NCBI GenBank assembly: GCA_022709625.1
Contig: JAKLIL010000086.1
Location: 1 to 7,117, forward strand
Reading direction: 5' to 3'
Length of the DNA stretch: 7,117 bases
Source of the DNA: Verrucomicrobiota bacterium
GTDB lineage: Bacteria; Verrucomicrobiota; Kiritimatiellia; CAIQIC01; Lenti-01
Shown here piece by piece: positions 1-5,118 of the stretch; within the stretch, counting starts at the first letter, position 1, and every line of letters starts with the position of its first letter. The notes beneath the pieces are model-generated. The model was not told where the DNA came from, did not search any database, and worked only from the letters and a program-made list of their open reading frames with translations. Both the position numbers and the translations under genes were made by a program.

Positions 1-1389
1 GTCGTAGACGAAGTAGCCCTGCGCGTAGAAATCGGTTTCCTCGCCGATGATCTTGATGGAGTTCTTGTTCGCGCCCACCGTGCCGTCGGCGCCGAGGCCG
101 AAGAACATCGCGTTGGTGACATCGGGATGGCGGATGAAGAACGTCGGATCGACGTCGAGGCTCGTGTGGGTGACGTCGTCGACGATGCCGACGGTGAAGC
201 CGTTCTTGGGGGAGCTCTTCTTGAGTTCGTCGAAGACGGCCTTGACCATGGCGGGGGTGAATTCCTTCGAGGAAAGGCCGTAGCGGCCGCCGATCACCTT
301 GGGCATGGCCGGAAAATCGCCGGCTGCGACGCCCTGCGCGAGGGCGCCGAGGACGTCCTTGTAGAGCGGCTCGCCGTCGGAGCCGGGTTCCTTGGTGCGG
401 TCGAGGACCGCGATGGCCCTGGCGGACTTGGGCAGCGCGGCGAAGAAATACTTGGTGGAGAAGGGCCGGTAGAGGCGCACGACGACGGCGCCGACCTTCT
501 CGCCCTGCTGCTGCAGCGCCTCGATGGTCTCGAGGGCGGTTTCGGCGGAGGAGCCCATCAGCACGACGACGCGGTCGGCGTCGGGGGCGCCGATGTAGTC
601 GAACGGGCGGTATTGGCGGCCGGTCAGCTTGCCGAACTGCTCCATCGTCGCGGCGACGACGTCGGGGCAGGCGTCGTAGAACTTGTTGACCGCTTCGCGG
701 CCCTGGAAATAGACGTCCGGGTTCTGCGCGGTGCCGCGGATGAAGGGCTTTTCGGGATTCAGCGCGCGGGCGCGGTGGTCGGCGATGAGCTGGTCGCTGA
801 TCATCGCGCGGATGATCTCGTCGGCGAGCAGTTCGACCTTGTTGACCTCGTGGGAGGTGCGGAAGCCGTCGAAGAAGTGCAGGAACGGCACGCGGGACTG
901 GAGGGTGGCCGCCTGGGCGATCAGGGCGGTATCCATCACTTCCTGGACGCTGTTGGAGGCGAGCATGGCCCAGCCGATCTGGCGGCAGGCCATCACGTCC
1001 TGGTGGTCGCCGAAGATGGAGAGCGCCGAGGCCGCGAGCGAGCGGGCGGAGACATGGAAGACCGTCGAGGTCAGTTCGCCGGCGATCTTGTACATGTTGG
1101 GGATCATCAGCAGCAGGCCCTGCGAGGCCGTGAAGGTCGTGGTGAGGGCGCCGGACTGCAGCGCGCCGTGCACGGCGCCGGCCGCGCCGCCTTCGGACTG
1201 CATTTCGACGACGGACGGGACGGTGCCCCACAGGTTCTTGCGGCCTTCGGACATCCACTGGTCCGCCCATTCACCCATGTTGGAGGAAGGGGTGATGGGA
1301 TAAATGGCGGCGACTTCGCACGTCTTGTACGCGACGTGGGCGGCGGTCTCGTTGCCGTCGATGATGGCGATCTTCTTCTCTTTGCTCAT
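1..1389 (-). CDS. nifJ: Pyruvate:ferredoxin (flavodoxin) oxidoreductase, N-terminal part
   Basis: This enzyme oxidatively decarboxylates pyruvate to acetyl-CoA and CO2 in the cytoplasm, using TPP and Fe-S clusters and reducing ferredoxin or flavodoxin. The 463 codons present start at ATG 1389, preceded by GGAG at 1396-1399 with a 6-nt gap. The frame is open to base 1, so the gene is cut by the window edge; the family is usually about 1,170-1,200 residues. Residues 30-36 read YPITPSS, the domain I hallmark. T33, E66 and R116 match, with an offset of two, the pyruvate-site Thr31, Glu64 and Arg114 described for the Desulfovibrio africanus enzyme. Domain II (transketolase C-terminal-like) begins near residue 262. 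The CoA-binding domain III begins around FFGLGADGTVGANK (429-442). The ferredoxin-type clusters and TPP motif would lie beyond the edge. It is transcribed divergently from the beta-barrel gene. Identification is very secure from the motifs; the fragment shows no frame damage. Confidence 0.97.
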   Translation of the reverse strand, partial: MSKEKKIAIIDGNETAAHVAYKTCEVAAIYPITPSSNMGEWADQWMSEGRKNLWGTVPSVVEMQSEGGAAGAVHGALQSGALTTTFTASQGLLLMIPNMYKIAGELTSTVFHVSARSLAASALSIFGDHQDVMACRQIGWAMLASNSVQEVMDTALIAQAATLQSRVPFLHFFDGFRTSHEVNKVELLADEIIRAMISDQLIADHRARALNPEKPFIRGTAQNPDVYFQGREAVNKFYDACPDVVAATMEQFGKLTGRQYRPFDYIGAPDADRVVVLMGSSAETALETIEALQQQGEKVGAVVVRLYRPFSTKYFFAALPKSARAIAVLDRTKEPGSDGEPLYKDVLGALAQGVAAGDFPAMPKVIGGRYGLSSKEFTPAMVKAVFDELKKSSPKNGFTVGIVDDVTHTSLDVDPTFFIRHPDVTNAMFFGLGADGTVGANKNSIKIIGEETDFYAQGYFVYD

Positions 1390-1464
1390 GGGTTGCTCCG
1401 GGTTTTTTTAAAATCAAAAGGCGAATGCCGGCCGGAATCAGGGCCGGAACGCACACGGGGCGGC

Positions 1465-1492
1465 AGGATACCACAAGGCGAAGAGGGTGCAA
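1465..1492 (-). promoter_or_regulatory. Candidate sigma70-type promoter of nifJ
   Basis: On the minus strand, TTGCAC (1492-1487) and TATCCT (1470-1465) are separated by 16 nt. A TG one base ahead of the second box gives an extended -10. It would give a 5' leader of roughly 70 nt before the nifJ ATG. The -35 match is modest (3 of 6), so this is a pattern-based guess; no operator is recognisable. Confidence 0.35.
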
Positions 1493-1599
1493 CAGGAAAA
1501 ACGGAACCCCTTGGGAGCGAACTTGTCAGGAAGGAACCCCGCCCTCAATCCATGGAGAGAGGAGCCGATCGTGCGATGTATTATATTGAGGAAAAAACG

Positions 1600-2136
1600 A
1601 TGAAGGAAGCGTTGCTTGCGTTGGCGGCGATTGGATGGGGAACCTTCTCGGCCAACGCGACCGGCGGTAGCCTCGGCGTGGTTGGAACCTGCATGGAAAC
1701 CGACGGCATCGGGAAGGCATACGGCGGCGGTTTGAAGTTCAAATTCGGCATCGCCGACTATCTGGCCGCCGAATTGCGCGCGTCCTCCGTGACTAGGTTC
1801 GAGGAGGACGATATCGAGTGCGACAACCTTTTCGGGGTGCCGGTGAAAGCCGATCCGCGGTTCAATTTCCCGCTGCGGGACACGCCCATCACGGGTTATG
1901 TCGGCAGCGGCGAGGGCTACTATGTCATGCAGGATTTCCAGCGGGACAGTCCATCGGGCACCGTCGACGTCGATTTCGCGGACATCCTTGGTTTCTTTGG
2001 GGTGGGCGGCGTGATGCTCGCCTTGGACGACGAAGTGGACGAGGTGGAAATCGACGACGTAGCGGTTGATCCCGACGGCGAGAATGCGGAATTCACCGGG
2101 TCGAACGCCAACGCCGGCGTGCTGTTCCGTTTCTAG
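1600..2136 (+). CDS. Small secreted outer-membrane beta-barrel-like protein
   Basis: This is a hypothetical protein of 178 residues. The start chosen is ATG 1600, because GAGG sits at 1588-1591 (8-nt gap) and the protein then opens with a signal peptide: MK, a hydrophobic stretch to about residue 16, and a likely cut after SANA (20/21). An in-frame ATG at 1576 would add eight residues (MYYIEEKT) before it and fits worse. The mature part has alternating polar/hydrophobic stretches such as GGGLKFKFGIADYLAAELRA (42-61). It ends in NANAGVLFRF with a terminal Phe, the usual C-terminal signature of outer-membrane barrels. Residues 142-164 are strikingly acidic (12 of 23 are Asp or Glu), probably an exposed loop. 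C31 and C74 could form a disulfide. Function (pore, adhesin or structural) cannot be told. It stands alone: divergent from nifJ, convergent with the ABC ATPase gene, and with its own terminator. Confidence 0.7.
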   Translation: MKEALLALAAIGWGTFSANATGGSLGVVGTCMETDGIGKAYGGGLKFKFGIADYLAAELRASSVTRFEEDDIECDNLFGVPVKADPRFNFPLRDTPITGYVGSGEGYYVMQDFQRDSPSGTVDVDFADILGFFGVGGVMLALDDEVDEVEIDDVAVDPDGENAEFTGSNANAGVLFRF

Positions 2137-2155
2137 GCAAGGGTCCATTTTGCAA

Positions 2156-2200
2156 CCGTTGTGGATCGGCGTCGGCAGGCCGGTCCCGGACGGTTTTTTT
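2156..2200 (+). terminator. Rho-independent terminator after the beta-barrel gene
   Basis: The main stem is GGATCGGC (2163-2170) with GCCGGTCC (2179-2186), 8 bp including one G-T wobble, around an 8-nt loop. CCGT (2156-2159) and ACGG (2190-2193) extend it below a 3x3 internal loop. Seven T residues (2194-2200) follow directly. It lies 20 nt after the TAG at 2134-2136. On the minus strand there is no T-run after the hairpin, so it should act only on plus-strand transcription. Confidence 0.75.
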
Positions 2201-2208
2201 GCGCCGCT

Positions 2209-3123
2209 TTATTGGCGGAGAAACGGCGCCAACGGCGCGGCGGGGCGGGCTCCGGAGTCGGTTGCGTCGGGCTGCCGCGCGGCGTCCTGGATGACCTGCA
2301 GGAAGTAGGGCTCCAGACCTTGACGGGGATGGTCGAGGGTCGGATCGGCGCCGACCGCGGCGCGCGTCGCTTCCAGAATCCGTTTCAACGCCGCGGGGTC
2401 GGACGGCGTCGGGAAGGTAAGCGTCGTCTTGTCCTTTTGAGCAAGCAGGCCGTCAAGCGTGCCCCGGGCGAGGATGCGGCCGTTGAACAGGATGGCGATT
2501 TGCTGGCAAACGTCTTCCACGTCGGCCAGCAGATGCGAGGTCAGCAGCACGGTCTTGCCGCGCGCGGCGAGGGCGAGAATGAGATCTTTCACTTGGCGGG
2601 CGCCCTGGGGATCCAGGCCCGCCGTGGGCTCGTCCAAAACGACGAGATCCGGATCGTTCAGCAAGGCTTGGGCGAGACCGATGCGGCGCGCCATGCCCTT
2701 GGAAAATTCGCCGACGGGGCGGTGGCGGGCGTGGGCGAGGCCGGCCATATCGAGCAATTCACCGATGCGGCGCCGCGCGTCGGCGGCGGCGAGCGGAAAG
2801 AGCTTGGCGTAAAAAGCCAGGGTTTCCTGCGGGGTCAGGTGGGGGTAGAGGTAGGATTCCTCGGGGAGATAGCCGATGCGGCGCTTCACCGCGGTGGCGC
2901 GCGGGGAGGAGCCCAGGACGGCGAGCGTGCCGGCGCTGGGAAACAGCAGCCCGAGAATCATCTTGAGCGTGGTGGATTTGCCCGACCCGTTGGGCCCGAG
3001 CAAGCCGAAGATCTGGCCGGCCGGGACCTCGAAGGAAATCGACCGGACGGCTTCGACGCACGGACGGCGCCAGAAGTCCCGGAAGGTCTTGCTGAGGGTT
3101 TCGGCTTGGATGGCGGTTGGCAT
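2209..3123 (-). CDS. ABC transporter ATP-binding protein (ABC-2 exporter type)
   Basis: This is the cytoplasmic ATPase subunit of an ABC exporter, 304 residues. Walker A GPNGSGKST is at 43-51, the Q-loop region IGYLPEE is at 83-89 with Glu in the Gln position, the signature is FSKGM (140-144), Walker B is LVVLDEP (160-166) with catalytic E165, the D-loop follows at GLD (169-171), and the switch His is H197. The C-terminal LEPYFLQVI resembles the tail helix of multidrug or Nat-type ABC-2 ATPases; the last 20 or so residues are Pro/Ala-rich. ATG 3123 is the first possible start because TGA lies in frame two codons upstream. No Shine-Dalgarno sequence is visible (CCGCCC precedes the ATG). Its likely partner is the permease 230 bp upstream, with the repeat array between them. 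Substrate unknown. A small inverted repeat (GCGCCG/CGGCGC, 2202-2235) spans the stop codon; it has no T-run on this strand and is not a convincing terminator. Confidence 0.93.
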   Translation of the reverse strand: MPTAIQAETLSKTFRDFWRRPCVEAVRSISFEVPAGQIFGLLGPNGSGKSTTLKMILGLLFPSAGTLAVLGSSPRATAVKRRIGYLPEESYLYPHLTPQETLAFYAKLFPLAAADARRRIGELLDMAGLAHARHRPVGEFSKGMARRIGLAQALLNDPDLVVLDEPTAGLDPQGARQVKDLILALAARGKTVLLTSHLLADVEDVCQQIAILFNGRILARGTLDGLLAQKDKTTLTFPTPSDPAALKRILEATRAAVGADPTLDHPRQGLEPYFLQVIQDAARQPDATDSGARPAAPLAPFLRQ

Positions 3124-3172
3124 GGGCGGTCAAGGCGGAAACATGAGGCCGGCCCGTCCCGGACGCAACAGG

Positions 3173-3286
3173 TTTTTCCATGGCGTGGAAACCCGGCCGA
3201 AAATTTTTCCATGGCGTGGAAAAAACGGGCTGGAATTTTCCATGGCGTGGAAAACCGGCCGAAAACTTTTCCATGGCGTGGAAAAC
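3173..3286. repeat. Array of four identical inverted repeats at exact 31-bp period
   Basis: Four copies of TTTCCATGGCGTGGAAA (arms TTTCCA/TGGAAA, centre TGGCG) start at 3175, 3206, 3237 and 3268. Most are flanked by one or more extra T and A residues that lengthen the arms. The 14-bp spacers are not random: spacers 1 and 3 agree at 12 of 14 positions and contain CGGCCGAAAA, while spacers 2 and 4 share CGGGC. This gives a 62-bp higher-order unit repeated twice. The array lies between the ABC permease and ABC ATPase genes. It is too short and too regular for CRISPR, and the T-runs are 5' of the stems, unlike terminators. Candidate roles are an operator array, a REP/MITE-like element, or an RNA processing or attenuation element. 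Confidence 0.95.
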
Positions 3287-3290
3287 CGGG

Positions 3291-3320
3291 CATTTATGCT
3301 ATTTGCAAATAGCATAAATG
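3291..3320. repeat. Perfect 30-bp palindrome without loop
   Basis: The half-site CATTTATGCTATTTG (3291-3305) is followed immediately by its exact reverse complement (3306-3320). It is AT-rich in a GC-rich neighbourhood. It lies 33 nt past the permease stop and 6 nt from the nearest inverted-repeat core. In RNA it could fold to about 13 bp with a 4-nt loop. No T-run follows on either strand, so it is not a standard terminator. A dimeric protein binding site or the end of a mobile repeat element are alternatives. Confidence 0.93.
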
Positions 3321-3353
3321 AATCCGGCACCGGCCATGAGGGGCGGCGGGGCA

Positions 3354-4316
3354 TCAGGAAATCTCCAGGCGCTGGAACGAAACGAGGCCGAGGCAGAGCA
3401 CGGCGGCCGACCACGCCGCGGCGTAGGCGGCGGCCAACAGCAGGTAGTCGACCGGGATGGTGGGCGCCAGATCGAGGGCGTCGAGCAGCCAGAAGGCCTG
3501 CACGTTGGGCAAAACGGCATAGGTGGCGCGGGCGGCCCAGGAATCGGCCAGCCGCGGGCCGAGCAGGCAATCGCCCATCAGGCCGCAGAGGAACACGCCG
3601 GCGCAGACCAGCAGGACCGGCGCGACCTGCAGGCGCGTGGCCAAGGCGGCCGCCAACGCGACGACCATGCCGAGGCAGAGGATCAGGAGCAGGCCGACGC
3701 GCAGGATCGGCCAGTCGAAATTCGCGGGGAAGACGAAGTGGTCGAGGGGCGTCGCCAGCGCGGCGGATACGCCCAGCGCCAGCAGCAGGAAAAGCAGCAG
3801 CAGTAAAAACGCGGCGGAGGCGAACGGGCGGTGCGTGCGATGGTTCCAGGCGCCGGCGAGCGCCGGGGCGAGGATGACCGCCAGCAGGGCCGGCAGGGCG
3901 GCGGTCCAGTCGCGCTGCGGTTCGCTGGCGCCGGCGCGGACGGCCAGCAAAGTCGCGGCGAGCGCGGCCAGCGAAAACAGCAGCAGGGCGGCGGCAATGC
4001 CGGCCGTCTTGGCCAGGAAAAACATGGCCCGCGGAACGGGCTTGGCGAGAACCGTCGCGGCGGTGCCGCGGCGCAGTTCGCGCGCCAGGGCTTCGCCGGC
4101 CGCGGTCGCGGCCAGCAGCAGCCCGCCGACGAAATAGAGCGCCAAGGCGCTGTCGCGGATGATGCGCGCGGATTCGCCAAGGGTGTAGTGCAGCAGAAAC
4201 GGCATCAGCACGATGCCGGCGTACACGGTCAGGGCGACCAGCAGGAACACGGGCCGCCGCACGGCCTCGAGGCAGGCGAGCCGGGCAATGGCGGCAAACT
4301 GGACGGCGGCGCGCAC
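3354..4316 (-). CDS. ABC-2 type transporter permease
   Basis: This is an inner-membrane permease, 320 residues, probably the channel half of an exporter with the ATPase encoded further downstream. About eight hydrophobic segments are visible from GTG 4316: FLLVALTVYAGIVLMPFLL, ALALYFVGGLLLAATAAG, AMFFLAKTAGIAAALLLF, ALPALLAVILAPALAGAW, FLLLLLFLLLALGV, VGLLLILCLGMVVALAAAL, APVLLVCAGVFLCGLMGD and YLLLAAAYAAAWSAAVLCLG. The LARELRRGTAATVLAKPVPR loop between segments 2 and 3 resembles the cytoplasmic loop typical of ABC-2 permeases. The GTG start lies 8 nt after the TAG of the Trx-fold gene and lacks a clear Shine-Dalgarno, so translational coupling is likely; no ATG is available nearby. The order permease then ATPase is the reverse of the common exporter arrangement. 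Substrate unknown; family assignment rests on membrane topology and neighbour. Confidence 0.82.
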   Translation of the reverse strand: MRAAVQFAAIARLACLEAVRRPVFLLVALTVYAGIVLMPFLLHYTLGESARIIRDSALALYFVGGLLLAATAAGEALARELRRGTAATVLAKPVPRAMFFLAKTAGIAAALLLFSLAALAATLLAVRAGASEPQRDWTAALPALLAVILAPALAGAWNHRTHRPFASAAFLLLLLFLLLALGVSAALATPLDHFVFPANFDWPILRVGLLLILCLGMVVALAAALATRLQVAPVLLVCAGVFLCGLMGDCLLGPRLADSWAARATYAVLPNVQAFWLLDALDLAPTIPVDYLLLAAAYAAAWSAAVLCLGLVSFQRLEIS

Positions 4317-4324
4317 GCGCGGGG

Positions 4325-5106
4325 CTAGAAAAGAGTTTGGTAGGCCGGCGTGCTGGCCGTCTTGAGGGCCTCGAGGAGCACTTCGGTTTCGATGGGTTCG
4401 GGCCGCATGCCGGGCGAATACTTGAATACCTGCAGGCGCGTGCCTTGGGTGCTGCCGGGCCTGACGACGAACAGGGCGGGCGTTTTGCCGGCCCGATAGC
4501 GGGCGACAAGCTCCTCGACCGCGGAAGTGCCGGGCACGTTGATTTCCAGCTTGAGGTAGTATTTCATCGCCTTGCGCCACTTGATGTCGGTGGTGATGCT
4601 TTTCTCGAACCAGCTGCATAGCCCCTTCTCGTTGGGCACGGCGAAATTCTTGAAGTAGACGAGCAGGCAGGCGCCGGTTTTCTTCTGCAGTTCGACGAGT
4701 TCGTCGTGGTCCTTGGCGTTGCCGAACCACTTGGCGGGCACGTCGTCCCAGCGGGGCGCGTCGTAGACGGCCTGTTGCTCGGGCGTGAGCCCCACCGGGC
4801 GGGGCGGGCCGCCGGGGCCGGGCCGCGCCGGCAATACGGCGTTGGATGAAAATACGGCCGTATCCGCCGGGGCCGGCGGCGCGACATTGTCGGCAGGCCG
4901 AATTCGGTGGCGGCGGGGGCGGGGGAACCGATGGGTTCGGCCGGCTCCGGCGTAGCGGGTGGTGGCGTCGCGGGTTGGCCTGGGCGCTCGAAGCGCGAGC
5001 GATCGAATTTATGCCGCTGGAATTCGATGCGCTGTTGGGCGGAACCGGCGGGCGCGAACAGGACGGTCGCCACAAGGTACGCGACGAACGGCAGGCGTGG
5101 ATTCAT
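4325..5106 (-). CDS. Secreted thioredoxin-fold protein, reading frame interrupted
   Basis: This appears to be one gene read in two frames. ATG 5106 has a perfect AGGAGGAA Shine-Dalgarno (5111-5118) overlapping the mgtE stop. It begins with a signal peptide, MNPRLPFVAYLVATVLFAPA, cut near GSA/QQ, then a Pro/Ala-rich linker. After about residue 67 that frame turns into implausible Arg/Pro-rich sequence. The -1 frame continues sensibly: DNVAPPAPADTAVFSSNAVLP, a linker, then a Trx-like domain ending at TAG 4325. If the second frame were used alone it would need a TTG start at 4834 with no ribosome site. The Trx domain shows CLLVYFKNF, then GLCSWFEK in the place of CxxC with only the second Cys kept, and a cis-Pro motif GKTPALFVV. 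It is therefore probably not a classical disulfide oxidoreductase. A role in the envelope next to the ABC exporter is inference. Either a one-base sequencing error or a genuine pseudogene explains the break. Confidence 0.78.
4880..4925 (-). other. Probable frameshift site in the Trx-fold gene
   Basis: The upstream frame (codons starting at positions divisible by 3) and the Trx-domain frame (offset by one) cross here. One missing base would reconcile them. Restoring it near 4892-4894 gives the smooth join TEFGLP-DNVAPPAPADT. Two runs of five C on the coding strand (4925-4921 and 4919-4915) are alternative places for a lost base, but repair there yields an odd RPRRHRIRP stretch. No classical X-XXY-YYZ slippery heptamer with a stem-loop is evident, so programmed frameshifting is unlikely. 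Confidence 0.7.
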
Positions 5107-5110
5107 GGAC

Positions 5111-5118
5111 TTCCTCCT
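5111..5118 (-). promoter_or_regulatory. Strong Shine-Dalgarno of the Trx-fold gene overlapping the mgtE stop
   Basis: AGGAGGAA on the minus strand begins at the last base of the mgtE TGA and leaves 6 nt to ATG 5106 from the AGGAGG core. This makes ATG 5106 the intended start and argues that mgtE and the Trx-fold gene are co-transcribed and coupled. It is also the main evidence that the downstream Trx domain belongs to a longer, now interrupted, gene. Confidence 0.8.

Noticed and set aside
1523..1528. TTGTCA as the -35 box of the beta-barrel gene
   Set aside because: No acceptable -10 box lies 15-19 nt downstream. The TATTAT at 1579-1584 is 50 nt away and would start transcription inside the ribosome site.
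127..2136. A 669-codon open frame on the plus strand running through nifJ into the beta-barrel gene
   Set aside because: Its first 1,260 bases or so are antisense to a motif-perfect nifJ and give low-complexity Gly/Asp/Arg-rich protein. Only the last 178 codons have a signal peptide and a ribosome site.
3173..3286. CRISPR array
   Set aside because: Repeats are 17 bp with 14-bp spacers, the spacers resemble each other in alternation, and there are no cas genes. This is outside CRISPR geometry.
3173..3320. Tandem Rho-independent terminators
   Set aside because: On either strand the T-runs precede the stems rather than follow them, and the stems are short and AU-rich; the 30-bp palindrome is also not followed by a T-run.
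3130..4509. Long minus- and plus-strand open frames across the permease and repeat array (for example 2876-3877 plus, 3130-4509 minus)
   Set aside because: They are Arg/Pro-rich shadows of GC-rich codons. Their ends are composed of the repeat peptides (FPRHGK, FSTPWK types), and they contain no domains.
4905..4926. Programmed -1 ribosomal frameshift
   Set aside because: The C5-G-C5 tract does not form an X-XXY-YYZ slippery heptamer in the starting frame, and the protein produced by slipping there has an odd RPRRHRIRP join. A lost base near 4892 explains the data better.
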